Source of the DNA: an uncultured Gammaproteobacteria bacterium
Lineage (GTDB): Bacteria; Pseudomonadota; Gammaproteobacteria; CAIUAS01
DNA length: 10,556 nucleotides
Assembly (NCBI GenBank): GCA_903897205.1
Contig: CAIUAS010000290.1
Span: forward strand, 1 to 10,556
Direction: 5' to 3'
In this document: piece by piece, positions 1 to 7,857 of the stretch
How positions within the stretch are numbered: position 1 is the stretch's first letter
Layout of the letters: the number at the start of each line of letters is the position of its first letter
Position numbers and translations under genes: made by a program
Notes under the pieces: model-generated
Told to the model about the DNA's origin: nothing
What the model saw: the letters and a program-made list of their open reading frames with translations, nothing else
Databases searched by the model: none

Positions 1-1
1 G

Positions 2-52
2 GCATTCGGTTTAACCTTAATGGATAGCGATACCGTCGCATTTTTTATTTGA
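2..52 (+). CDS. possible 3' end of an unidentified gene (partial)
   Basis: One plus-strand frame is open from the window edge to a TGA at 50-52 and encodes 16 residues, AFGLTLMDSDTVAFFI. It would converge on the sua5 gene, with 21 bases between the two stop codons, which is a normal gene spacing. Another plus-strand frame is also open to a TAG at 25-27, so the frame choice is uncertain. The fragment is too short to name a family. It is included only because something upstream must end here or the region is intergenic. Confidence 0.25.
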   Translation, partial: AFGLTLMDSDTVAFFI

Positions 53-73
53 TACCAACTCATTATTATCAAT

Positions 74-1075
74 CTATATTTTTGCAGCCGAGGCTTTACG
101 TAACCTATCCCAAATTGCGAACCATTCCTCAGTAGTAGGAGGTGCTTCCACCAAAATGACCTTGCCTTTATATGCATCTGCAATGCGCATATTAGTATAA
201 AGATCGCGAGCGTATTCTGCAGGACTTGCTGGCATTGGCAACCAGCTTAAAAGTTTACTCGTTGCAACTGGCGCAAAAGAGTGCGCTAACACACTGCATG
301 CGGCGTCTTGCAAAATTAATTTGGTTATTTCTGCCTGCAATTCATTTTTTGCTACGATTTTTAATGGAGTGACAGGCGCGTAGTGTGACAGCAACCCACC
401 TGACACTTTAGGAATAGTAACTGTTGCCGATGTTTTTTTATTTAATGTGGGCATTTCTAGGGTCATGTGAAGTGTCTTGCTTAATTGGCTAGCTGAAATT
501 GCGCCTGGGCGTAAAATACGCGGTATAGCGCTACTGAGATCGACAATGGTTGATTCAATTCCTACGGTGCAAGCGCCACCCTCAACGATTAAATCTACAG
601 CCTCCCCTAATTCTTGCTGAACATGACTAGCCTGAGTTGGGCTGATCTGTCCAAATTTATTAGCCGAAGGAGCAACGATACCTCCGCCAAAGGCTTGTAA
701 TATCGCTTGCGCTATGGGATGACTTGGAACACGCAAACCCACTGTATCTTGTCCACCGGTTACGATGTCTAATACTGAGTCAGCACGTTTTAAAATTAAA
801 GTTAAGGGCCCAGGCCAGAATTGTTCCGCCAATTCCCACGCCATGGCGGGTATATCGCGTGCCCATGTTGTTAATTGCGCTTTATCCGCTAAATGAACAA
901 TAAGCGGGTGATCAGTGGGCCTGCCTTTTGCAAGAAAAATCTTATTAACTGCATTCGGATTACTCGCGTCAGCGCCTAAACCATAAACCGTTTCAGTCGG
1001 AAATGCGACTAAAGCACCCGCTTTAAGTAAATGTACCGCCTTTGCAATCTGTTGTTGTTTTACTTTTTCAGACAC
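74..1075 (-). CDS. sua5: threonylcarbamoyl-AMP synthase, long Sua5/YwlC type
   Basis: This cytoplasmic enzyme makes threonylcarbamoyl-AMP from threonine, bicarbonate and ATP, the first step of the t6A37 modification in ANN-decoding tRNAs. The 333-residue product is the long form. It has an N-terminal YrdC domain (about residues 10-200) followed by a C-terminal Sua5 domain, whereas the short TsaC/YrdC form has about 190 residues. Visible family motifs are FPTETVYGLGADA (25-37), the nucleotide-binding KGRP (50-53), PSAN (136-139), GIEST (172-176) and RPG (189-191). The start is a GTG at 1073-1075. No ATG lies in frame between it and the upstream stop at 1088-1090, and no clear Shine-Dalgarno sequence is visible, so the exact start is slightly uncertain. 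The gene is divergent from the cytochrome c gene across 75 bases and looks monocistronic within the window. Confidence 0.93.
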   Translation of the reverse strand: MSEKVKQQQIAKAVHLLKAGALVAFPTETVYGLGADASNPNAVNKIFLAKGRPTDHPLIVHLADKAQLTTWARDIPAMAWELAEQFWPGPLTLILKRADSVLDIVTGGQDTVGLRVPSHPIAQAILQAFGGGIVAPSANKFGQISPTQASHVQQELGEAVDLIVEGGACTVGIESTIVDLSSAIPRILRPGAISASQLSKTLHMTLEMPTLNKKTSATVTIPKVSGGLLSHYAPVTPLKIVAKNELQAEITKLILQDAACSVLAHSFAPVATSKLLSWLPMPASPAEYARDLYTNMRIADAYKGKVILVEAPPTTEEWFAIWDRLRKASAAKI

Positions 1076-1150
1076 GATATTTTGTAATTAATTAAGAATT
1101 AGTTAAACTGGCCGCCTTAAGCTTAAAAAAATCATCTGGCGAAATAGATA

Positions 1151-2359
1151 ATGAAAAGTTTGTATGTATTGAAAAAAGAAACCTTCATTATTATATTGTC
1201 AGCCATTTGGCTTAGCCTACCTACTCTAAGTTTTGCGTTACCAAACTCAGATTTTACTCACACCGAACAAGGCATTGCCTATCCAAAACCCAATTATGGC
1301 ATAAGCACGCAACGCGCGCTAATTGAAAAAGGCGAATATCTAGCTAAAGCGGGCGATTGCATTGCTTGTCACACCGATACTCAACATAACGGCACACCTT
1401 TTGCAGGCGGATTAGGCATTAAGACTTCTGTTGGCACCCTTTACACGCCCAATATTACCCCCGATAAAGATACGGGCATTGGTAATTGGACAGATGAGCA
1501 ATTCCTTAAAGCCATGCAACAGGGTATTAAGCCCAATGGCTCTTATTATTTTCCAGCATTTCCTTATCCTTATTTCACAAAAATCAATCGTACTGATCTA
1601 TTAGCAATAAAAGCTTATCTTTTTAGTTTAAAACCGATACATCAGACAGTGCCCGCAAATGCGCCGCTTTTTCGCTGGCATTTCTTAGCATTAGGATGGC
1701 GCTTTTTGTTTTTTCATTCTGGCGAATATCGGTACGAGCCTCATCAATCAGCTGAATGGAATCGTGGCGCTTACCTGGTACAAGGACCAGGCCATTGCGG
1801 CATGTGTCATACTCCCATTAATTTTATGGGCGCCGCTAAAGAAGAATATTTCTTAAAAGGCAGCATAGTTGATCATTATTACGCGCCCGCTATAACCAGC
1901 GATGCGCTAAAAAACTATACGGTCGAGCAGATTGCCGCTGTTTTTGCTAAAGATAAATTATTAACTGGCGGCCCTGTCAAAGGGCCCATGGCTGAAGTGA
2001 ATAATAATAGTTTAAAATATATGTCGCCGGATGATTTACGTGCGATTGCTAGTTATCTTAAAACCGTAAAAAGCAAGCTGGCGCCAAGAAAGCCTAATAA
2101 ACTTGGCAGTGATACAGGAAAAAAAATCTATACTAGCTATTGTGCTACCTGTCACAATACCGGCGCGGCTGGCGCACCTAAAATAGGTGATACCGCTGCT
2201 TGGATACCTCGCAGCAAACAGGGAACAAATATTATTTTACAGCATACCATTAATGGTATTGGCTCCATGCCACCTAAAGGCAATTGTGTTTCTTGCTCAG
2301 ATCAAGAAATACAAGCAACGGTAGAATATATGCTCGAACATAGCATCACTACTCAATGA
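1151..2359 (+). CDS. secreted tri-heme cytochrome c (di-heme dehydrogenase-type domain fused to a cytochrome c5-like domain)
   Basis: The protein has 402 residues. An N-terminal signal peptide (about 1-29, ending LSFA) places it in the periplasm. Three CxxCH heme sites are visible: CIACH (70-74), CGMCH (216-220) and CATCH (331-335). The first two domains resemble the membrane-associated cytochrome c subunits of alcohol, gluconate and nicotinate-type dehydrogenases (NRGAYLVQGPGHCGMCHTP, then GPMAEV with Met280 as probable ligand). The last ~85 residues resemble cytochrome c5, with SMPPKG (Met373) and a further CVSC pair (379-382) that in c5 forms a disulfide. In domain one the usual PAMPY Met is Phe137 (PAFPY), so heme 1 may have another ligand; some dehydrogenase relatives also carry Phe. 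No dehydrogenase gene is adjacent. It lies 28 bases upstream of a subunit II-like gene on the same strand, suggesting an electron carrier for a terminal oxidase. The partner is inferred. Confidence 0.85.
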   Translation: MKSLYVLKKETFIIILSAIWLSLPTLSFALPNSDFTHTEQGIAYPKPNYGISTQRALIEKGEYLAKAGDCIACHTDTQHNGTPFAGGLGIKTSVGTLYTPNITPDKDTGIGNWTDEQFLKAMQQGIKPNGSYYFPAFPYPYFTKINRTDLLAIKAYLFSLKPIHQTVPANAPLFRWHFLALGWRFLFFHSGEYRYEPHQSAEWNRGAYLVQGPGHCGMCHTPINFMGAAKEEYFLKGSIVDHYYAPAITSDALKNYTVEQIAAVFAKDKLLTGGPVKGPMAEVNNNSLKYMSPDDLRAIASYLKTVKSKLAPRKPNKLGSDTGKKIYTSYCATCHNTGAAGAPKIGDTAAWIPRSKQGTNIILQHTINGIGSMPPKGNCVSCSDQEIQATVEYMLEHSITTQ

Positions 2360-2387
2360 AAGATTAACTATTTTTGAAGGCTTACTA

Positions 2388-2768
2388 ATGCGGTATTTAA
2401 CGATATTATGCGGTTTTTTTGCGTTGCTATTTACCAGTTTATCTGCGTATGCTGCGCTCAACAATGAGCCCATGCTAGCTAGCGCACTAATAAATAATCA
2501 TAATAATGCTAACCTACACTTGCTGGTATTTTGGCTTTGTATAGGGATTGGCATCCTTGTTTTTGGAATACTACTTTATATTTTAATTTTTTATCGCAAA
2601 TCGAAAGAAGCTAATTTTCATAAACGTTCTACTTTAGAAATACTTTGGACGCTCATTCCACTCATTATTTTAATTGCATTAATTGTTCCAGCCGGTCGTA
2701 TTTTAATTCATGCAAATAACAATAATAATCATGTGTTTTATCCCTCTACGATTTCGAAAAAAACTTAA
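2388..2768 (+). CDS. cytochrome c oxidase subunit II membrane hairpin without CuA domain (truncated coxB-like)
   Basis: The 126-residue product has a signal-like N-terminus (about 1-22, ending AYA) and two membrane helices (about 44-68 and 86-104). Between and within them is the subunit II signature: FHKRSTLEILWTLIPL, then a second helix ending in PAGRIL. Glu84 of the LEILWT segment matches the conserved Glu at the K-channel mouth in aa3 oxidases. Normal subunit II continues for more than 100 residues with the CuA cupredoxin domain. Here it stops after an Asn/His-rich tail (HANNNNNH), and only 102 bases precede the next gene, so no CuA domain fits in any frame. A GAAGG ribosome-binding site precedes the ATG at a proper distance. 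No subunit I or III of an aa3 oxidase lies nearby. It may be a decayed remnant or a working hairpin protein; the intact frame and ribosome-binding site mildly favour expression. Confidence 0.75.
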   Translation: MRYLTILCGFFALLFTSLSAYAALNNEPMLASALINNHNNANLHLLVFWLCIGIGILVFGILLYILIFYRKSKEANFHKRSTLEILWTLIPLIILIALIVPAGRILIHANNNNNHVFYPSTISKKT

Positions 2769-2870
2769 ACACAATTTGAGCGTAATAAGGCTTATTATAT
2801 TGCTTATTTAAGCTAATTTGGGTAGTTTAAGTGCATTAGACTTCTTGCAAAACCTTTAGGTAACACATAC

Positions 2871-3776
2871 ATGCACGCCAGTGAATTGCCCTATAATAAA
2901 GTTGAAACGCGCGCCAAATGGCGTGACTATTTAGAATTGTGCAAACCTCGAGTAGTCGCACTGATGATGCTAACTGCATTAGTGGGAATGCAACTAGCAA
3001 CCGATAACATTGTGCCTTGGAATGCGCTCGTTTTTGGCACATTAGGTATCGCGCTAATGGCTGGTTCTGCCGCAGCAGTGAATCATTTAGTTGATCAACG
3101 TATTGATAGCATGATGGCACGTACCCAGCGTCGCCCCTTGCCTACAGGTCGAATTTCGGCTCGTCATGCCTGGTTCTTTGCTGCACTGATTGGCTGCCTT
3201 GGTATGACTATTTTAATTATGTTTGTTAATACACTTACAGCCGTATTAACCTTATTCACACTCATAGGTTATGCCGGAATTTATACGCTTTATCTTAAAC
3301 GCGCTACCCCACAAAATATCGTGATTGGTGGTGTCGCAGGCGCCGCTCCTCCAATGTTAGGCTGGGTAGCGGTAACGGGGCATTTAGATCCTAACAGTCT
3401 ACTGTTAGTGCTCATTATTTTTGCTTGGACACCACCACATTTTTGGGCATTAGCAATCTACCGCCAACAAGATTATGCCAAAGCAAATATTCCCATGTTG
3501 CCAGTAACGCATGGAGTCAGATTCACTAAGCTAAATATTTTGTTATATACGCTAATATTGACGGCTGGTAGTCTGCTGCCATATGCAGTGGGTATGAGTG
3601 GTATCATCTATTTGATAAGCGCTTTGCTGCTTAACTTAGGGTTCTTAGCGTATGCGATAGTTTTATTGTTGACGAACAATAATAAAGTTGCCATTAGAAC
3701 TTTTCATTATTCGATTTTTTATCTGATGATGTTATTTGTAACATTATTGGTTGATCATTATTTTCTAATAAAATAA
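2871..3776 (+). CDS. cyoE: protoheme IX farnesyltransferase (heme O synthase)
   Basis: This integral membrane UbiA-family prenyltransferase adds a farnesyl group to heme b to make heme O, the high-spin heme of bo3 oxidases and the precursor of heme A. The 301-residue length is typical. The first Asp-rich motif is at 71-79 (NHLVDQRID, with Asn71, Asp75 and Asp79), followed by RTQRRPLPTG. The second polar region is at 188-210 (PPHFW, then YRQQDYAKANIPML). About nine hydrophobic helices are apparent. A TTAGGT element precedes the ATG. In E. coli cyoE is the last gene of cyoABCDE. Here it is convergent with cyoABCD and follows a coxB-like fragment, a position more like ctaB in aa3 oxidase operons. 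No heme A synthase is visible, so its product probably serves CyoB. The symbol ctaB would be equally acceptable. Confidence 0.95.
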   Translation: MHASELPYNKVETRAKWRDYLELCKPRVVALMMLTALVGMQLATDNIVPWNALVFGTLGIALMAGSAAAVNHLVDQRIDSMMARTQRRPLPTGRISARHAWFFAALIGCLGMTILIMFVNTLTAVLTLFTLIGYAGIYTLYLKRATPQNIVIGGVAGAAPPMLGWVAVTGHLDPNSLLLVLIIFAWTPPHFWALAIYRQQDYAKANIPMLPVTHGVRFTKLNILLYTLILTAGSLLPYAVGMSGIIYLISALLLNLGFLAYAIVLLLTNNNKVAIRTFHYSIFYLMMLFVTLLVDHYFLIK

Positions 3777-3868
3777 CGCGTCACGGCTTAGCAAGAAGAG
3801 AAGGAATGCCATATTCCGCCGTAGTAGTTACAAAACTTTCCACTCAAAACATGGCATAGCAAGCCCGC

Positions 3869-4207
3869 TTAATTCATCATGTTATAATTCAAATTATACA
3901 TAATCCAAAGCGAACCACTGACTAAAATCGCCACAATAAGGATAGCAAAGAGAAATGGCATTAAGTTCCACCGACCTTCGGGACTTGCGTTTAGGCGAAG
4001 AAAACAAGCTGACTGGACAAATAATTGTATAATAGCTAGCACTGCTAATGAGATATAAAGATATTCATTAGAAAAACAACGATATTCCACTAATCCAAAT
4101 GCGGCGAGCGTTAATATTACGCATAGGACTAAGCCAATTGCATATGCTCTAAATGTTTTTTGACCGCTACCGTATTGTGTGCCCACTTCAGGATGATGAT
4201 TAGACAT
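3869..4207 (-). CDS. cyoD: cytochrome bo3 ubiquinol oxidase subunit IV
   Basis: This small membrane subunit of the bo3 quinol oxidase is thought to stabilise the complex and assist CuB assembly in CyoB. The product has 112 residues (about 109 in E. coli) with three hydrophobic helices at about 20-42, 49-71 and 82-105. Family features include the start of helix 1 (YAIGLVLCVILTLAAF), the QLFVQSACFLRL stretch, and a short polar segment before helix 3. It is the last gene of the operon. Its start is one base after the cyoC stop, with a GGGG ribosome-binding site 10 bases upstream inside the end of cyoC, consistent with translational coupling. It converges on heme O synthase across 92 bases. Confidence 0.95.
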   Translation of the reverse strand: MSNHHPEVGTQYGSGQKTFRAYAIGLVLCVILTLAAFGLVEYRCFSNEYLYISLAVLAIIQLFVQSACFLRLNASPEGRWNLMPFLFAILIVAILVSGSLWIMYNLNYNMMN

Positions 4208-4208
4208 A

Positions 4209-4808
4209 TTATATTGACCCCATTAAATACACGACCGTAAATACGAAAATCCACACAATATCCAAAAAGGCCCAAAACAAACCCAAATAGGTTAATCTTC
4301 TGCTGATAGCAGGCGTAATATTGGATTTTGCAACTTGAAACATCATCACCAGCATCCACAACAACCCCATACTAACGTGAAAGCCGTGCGTACCCACTAG
4401 GGTAAAGAATCCTGATAAAGCGGCGCTGCTTTGCCAAGTATGTCCTTCAATGTATAAATGAACAAATTCATTTATTTCCATCCCCACGAAGGTTAAGCCA
4501 AATAAAAAAGTAATGGCAAGCCAAGTTAAAAGTTTACACCGATTACCTTTATAAAGAGCCAATATGGCAAGGCCGTATGTGAAACTACTAGCGAGTAAGG
4601 CCATCGTTTCACCTAAAACATAGGGCATATTAGTTAGCTCTTTAAGCCCTGGCCCTCCATAAGTATTAGTATGAATTACTGCGTAAGTAGCAAAAATAAT
4701 AGAGAATAAAATACAATCACTTAGAATGTAGATCCAGAAGCCAAAAACATCGGTAGCATCTGCATTATGATGATGCTCATCATGAGTACTTAAAGTTTGT
4801 GTCGTCAT
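4209..4808 (-). CDS. cyoC: cytochrome bo3 ubiquinol oxidase subunit III
   Basis: This is the subunit III homologue of the heme-copper oxidases, a membrane protein packed against CyoB that supports stability of the proton pump. It has 199 residues (204 in E. coli). The His-rich N-terminus (HDEHHH) is followed by five hydrophobic helices, as in the quinol oxidase form, which lacks the first two helices of mitochondrial subunit III. Conserved elements include FGFWIYILSDC (22-32), GMEINEF (109-115) and LVGTHGFHV (137-145), with the Glu and His residues typical of the family. The start codon overlaps the cyoB stop by one base (TAATG), and an AGGG ribosome-binding site lies 7 bases upstream, so translation is probably coupled to cyoB. 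Confidence 0.97.
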   Translation of the reverse strand: MTTQTLSTHDEHHHNADATDVFGFWIYILSDCILFSIIFATYAVIHTNTYGGPGLKELTNMPYVLGETMALLASSFTYGLAILALYKGNRCKLLTWLAITFLFGLTFVGMEINEFVHLYIEGHTWQSSAALSGFFTLVGTHGFHVSMGLLWMLVMMFQVAKSNITPAISRRLTYLGLFWAFLDIVWIFVFTVVYLMGSI

Positions 4809-6805
4809 TATATCGCCCTATTTAATCTTAATTGTGTTTCTATTTTTTCAACTTCTTCAGCTTTGACATAATAGTCAATATCAGTATTAAATGTGCGCGC
4901 TATAACGGTAGCAAATATACCGATAATGCCTAGTACTATTAACCATGTGATATGCCATACCATAGCAAATCCAAATAAACCAGCGAACACCGCTATCAGG
5001 AAACCTACGGATGTATTTTTAGGCATGTGGATATCGGTATAGTGTGGTTTTTCAATTAAATTGGGGTTCTTTAATCTTTCTTGCTTTGCTTCCCAGAACG
5101 CATCTCTACTATGGACCACAGGGGTAATAGCAAAATTATAAAATGGGGGTGGTGATGGAATTGACCATTCCAACGTTCTGCCATCCCATGGATCGCCCGT
5201 CGTATCTTTATATTTTTCACGGTTTTTAATACTAATGACCAATTGGAGAACTTGGAAAACGACACCAATTCCAATAATAACAGCGCCAATCGCTTCAACA
5301 ATGAGATAAGGCTGCCAGCCTGTAGAAGCATCAATATGGTTTAAGCGTCTTGTCATGCCCATTAAGCCAAGATAATAAGCTGGCATAAAAGCAACATAGA
5401 ACCCGACAATCCAGCACCAAAAAGCACATTTTCCAAGCACTTCATTTAGTTTAAAGCCGAACATTTTTGGAAACCAGTAGATGAGGCCAGCAAAATAGCC
5501 GAAGACAACACCACCAATAATAACATTATGGAAATGCGCTATTAAGAAAACACTATTGTGAACTTGGAAATCGATAGCCGGAACTGACATTAAAACTCCT
5601 GTCATGCCCCCTATCGCAAAAGTAGTCATAAATCCAATTGTCCATAGCATCGGCGCTTTGAAATCAATTCGCCCTCTATACATGGTAAATAACCAGTTAA
5701 AGATTTTGACACCGGTAGGTATCGCAATAATCATAGTGGCTATTCCAAAAAAGGCATTGACATCTGCGCCTGCACCCATAGTAAAGAAATGGTGCAACCA
5801 TACGATAAACGATAAGACCGTAATGGCGCCGATCGCCCACACCATAGTGGTGTAGCCAAATAAACGCTTTTTAGCAAAAGTGGCAACCACCTCAGAGAAA
5901 ATACCGAAAGCAGGTAACACCAGAATATAAACTTCAGGATGTCCCCATATCCATATCATATTGACATACATCATCGCGTTGCCGCCAAAGCCGGCCGTGA
6001 AGAAATGCATACCCATGAAACGATCTAAGAACAGCATACCTAATGTGACCGTTAATACTGGGAAAGCGAGAATTACCAGAATAACGGTAGCCAATGCAGC
6101 CCAGATAAATATCGGCATTTTCATTAATGACATACCGGGACAACGCATTTTAAGAATAGTAACAAAGAAGTTAACGCCTGATAATAAACTTCCTACACCC
6201 GATATCTGCAATGCCCAAATATAATAATCAACGCCTACATTGGGACTATAAGTCAATTCAGAGAGGGGAGGATATGCTAACCAGCCTGTTCCAGCAAAAT
6301 CACCCACCACTAATGAAATATTGACTAACATCGCGCCAACAACGGTGAGCCACAAGCTTAAAGAATTTAAATAAGGAAAAGCAACATCTCGCGCGCCTAT
6401 TTGCAATGGCACACCAATATTGAGCAGACCAAACATCAAAGGCATCGCCACGAAAAAGATCATGATAACGCCATGCGCAGTGAATATTTGCTCATAATGT
6501 TCAGGCGGTAAATAGCCGGCCGAGCTGCCTACCGCAATAGCCTGTTGCAAACGCATCATGATCGCATCTGAGTACCCGCGAAGAAGCATCACAAAGGCAA
6601 AGATAATATACATAATACCAATTTTTTTATGATCAACTGACGTTAACCATTCGCTCCACAGCCACTTCCATTTTTTAAAATAAAATAACGCAGCGACCAC
6701 CACCGCAGCTATAATCCCCATAAATGCCCCAGCTCCCATAATAATGGGATTATGGACAGGGATTGCTGCTAGTGTTAACTTTCCAAATAGCATTTGTTCA
6801 AGCAT
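4808..6805 (-). CDS. cyoB: cytochrome bo3 ubiquinol oxidase subunit I
   Basis: This is the catalytic, proton-pumping subunit, which oxidises ubiquinol and reduces oxygen to water at a heme o3-CuB site. The 665 residues align almost without gaps to E. coli CyoB as I recall it, with numbering shifted by +5. Low-spin heme ligands are His111 and His426, and the high-spin heme ligand is His424 (AHFHN). CuB ligands are His289, His338 and His339, with the Tyr293 cross-link partner and Glu291 in GHPEVY. Lys367 in GVKIF belongs to the K channel. Quinone-site residues Arg76, Asp80 and His103 are all present, confirming a quinol oxidase rather than a cytochrome c oxidase. The ribosome-binding AAGG overlaps the cyoA stop codon (TAAGG) 9 bases upstream, suggesting coupling. 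Nothing appears broken or missing. Confidence 0.99.
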   Translation of the reverse strand: MLEQMLFGKLTLAAIPVHNPIIMGAGAFMGIIAAVVVAALFYFKKWKWLWSEWLTSVDHKKIGIMYIIFAFVMLLRGYSDAIMMRLQQAIAVGSSAGYLPPEHYEQIFTAHGVIMIFFVAMPLMFGLLNIGVPLQIGARDVAFPYLNSLSLWLTVVGAMLVNISLVVGDFAGTGWLAYPPLSELTYSPNVGVDYYIWALQISGVGSLLSGVNFFVTILKMRCPGMSLMKMPIFIWAALATVILVILAFPVLTVTLGMLFLDRFMGMHFFTAGFGGNAMMYVNMIWIWGHPEVYILVLPAFGIFSEVVATFAKKRLFGYTTMVWAIGAITVLSFIVWLHHFFTMGAGADVNAFFGIATMIIAIPTGVKIFNWLFTMYRGRIDFKAPMLWTIGFMTTFAIGGMTGVLMSVPAIDFQVHNSVFLIAHFHNVIIGGVVFGYFAGLIYWFPKMFGFKLNEVLGKCAFWCWIVGFYVAFMPAYYLGLMGMTRRLNHIDASTGWQPYLIVEAIGAVIIGIGVVFQVLQLVISIKNREKYKDTTGDPWDGRTLEWSIPSPPPFYNFAITPVVHSRDAFWEAKQERLKNPNLIEKPHYTDIHMPKNTSVGFLIAVFAGLFGFAMVWHITWLIVLGIIGIFATVIARTFNTDIDYYVKAEEVEKIETQLRLNRAI

Positions 6806-6816
6806 GTCTTTTTACC

Positions 6817-7785
6817 TTAATTATTTACTGGTGTAGGTGGAACATTGTTCTTATTATAACCCGACTGATAGTCTCTGTCAGAAGAATAATCCTTATTATG
6901 CATGTCTTGCATGCCTTTGTTTTCCATGCCTTTCATCGCTGGCCCTGGCATCATATATTTCATCATGATTGCATTAAATAAACCATCAGCAACTGCTGAG
7001 AAAGATTCAGGAGGATTATTCCGCGTAGGCATAGCTAACTTATTATAAGCTTCCATACCCAGTTTATCCGAAGATTTCTGGGCTGTTTTCACCCACTTAT
7101 TAAAATCTTCCTGCGTAGCGACTCTGGCAATAAAGTTCATGTATGTGAATCCTACTCCACTATAATTAGCGGACATGCCCGCGTAATCGCCCGTTGCAGT
7201 AGCCATGATATTTAACTTAGTTTGCATTCCTGGCATCGCATAAATCTGTCCCGCCAGCTGGGGAATTTGAAATGAATTCATTGGCGCATCAGCCGTTATC
7301 AAAAATCTTACTGGAACATTAACCGGTAGTTCCACAAAATTAACGGTCGCGATATGTTGGTCAGGATAGATAAACAGCCATTTCCAATCTAATGCAATAA
7401 CCTCTATGGTGACGGGCTTAGCCTTCAGATCAAGAGGTTTATAAGGATCCAATTGATGAGAACTAATCCAGGTGATTACTGCAAGTATCAATATGATGAC
7501 ACAGGGAATCGTCCACCATACTATTTCTAATATCGTGCTATGCGACCATTCAGGGGTATATTTCGCTTTGGTGTTACTAGCCCGATATTTCCAAGCGATG
7601 ACAAAAGTAAGGATAATGACTGGAATAACGACGATCAGCATCAAACCTACAGCGGTAATCAGTATTTGCTTCTCATCTGCCGCGATGATGCCCTTAGGAT
7701 CTAACATGACTGCTTTACAGCCACTTAATAAAAGCGTCAACCCCAAAGTTAGGATCGTAAAAAGAATATGTCGAAATTTACTCAC
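6817..7785 (-). CDS. cyoA: cytochrome bo3 ubiquinol oxidase subunit II (lipoprotein)
   Basis: This is subunit II of the quinol oxidase and the first gene of the cyo operon. A signal peptide ends in a lipobox (LLSGC, Cys23), so the protein should be lipid-anchored. Two helices follow (about 41-64 and 88-107), then a periplasmic cupredoxin-like domain (about 125-225, starting IEVIALDWKWLFIYPDQ). The CuA ligands of cytochrome c oxidases are absent, as expected for CyoA. Residues ~226-280 match the C-terminal COX_ARM region. The remaining ~45 residues form a polar, low-complexity tail rich in Met, Asn and Asp, with MPGPAMKGMENKGMQDM near its start. The start is a GTG at 7783-7785, supported by an AAGGGG ribosome-binding site 10 bases upstream and a good signal peptide directly after it. 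Length is 322 residues, near the E. coli 315. Confidence 0.97.
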   Translation of the reverse strand: MSKFRHILFTILTLGLTLLLSGCKAVMLDPKGIIAADEKQILITAVGLMLIVVIPVIILTFVIAWKYRASNTKAKYTPEWSHSTILEIVWWTIPCVIILILAVITWISSHQLDPYKPLDLKAKPVTIEVIALDWKWLFIYPDQHIATVNFVELPVNVPVRFLITADAPMNSFQIPQLAGQIYAMPGMQTKLNIMATATGDYAGMSANYSGVGFTYMNFIARVATQEDFNKWVKTAQKSSDKLGMEAYNKLAMPTRNNPPESFSAVADGLFNAIMMKYMMPGPAMKGMENKGMQDMHNKDYSSDRDYQSGYNKNNVPPTPVNN

Positions 7786-7857
7786 AATGTTAGAACCCCT
7801 TCCAGTAATTAGACATCTTAAATTTTTAGCCTTTGAATATATAACTCTTTGCTTACA

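Noticed and set aside
1117..1126. Palindrome TTAAGCTTAA between divergent sua5 and the cytochrome c gene
   Set aside because: Ten-base AT-rich palindromes are expected by chance at this composition, and no regulator can be assigned.
2697..2768. A frameshift within the Asn-codon run hiding the CuA domain of the subunit II-like gene
   Set aside because: No other frame up to the heme O synthase start shows cupredoxin sequence, and the space is far too short, so the loss is a deletion or true absence rather than a simple frameshift.
2776..2801. TTGAGC and TATATT as a promoter for heme O synthase
   Set aside because: The spacing is only 14 bases, too short for a normal sigma-70 promoter; readthrough from the upstream genes is equally likely.
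2836..3120. Minus-strand open frame opposite the start of heme O synthase
   Set aside because: It is antisense to conserved CyoE sequence, including the Asp-rich motif, and has no recognisable features.
3785..3863. GGCNTAGCAAG direct repeat (3785-3795, 3853-3863) and GGAAT/ATTCC hairpin (3803-3817) between cyoE and cyoD
   Set aside because: The repeats are short, the hairpin has only 5 bp and no T-run, and nothing else links them to termination or mobility.
5604..6224. Plus-strand open frames opposite cyoB
   Set aside because: They are complement shadows of conserved cyoB helices; the opposite strand encodes an intact CyoB.
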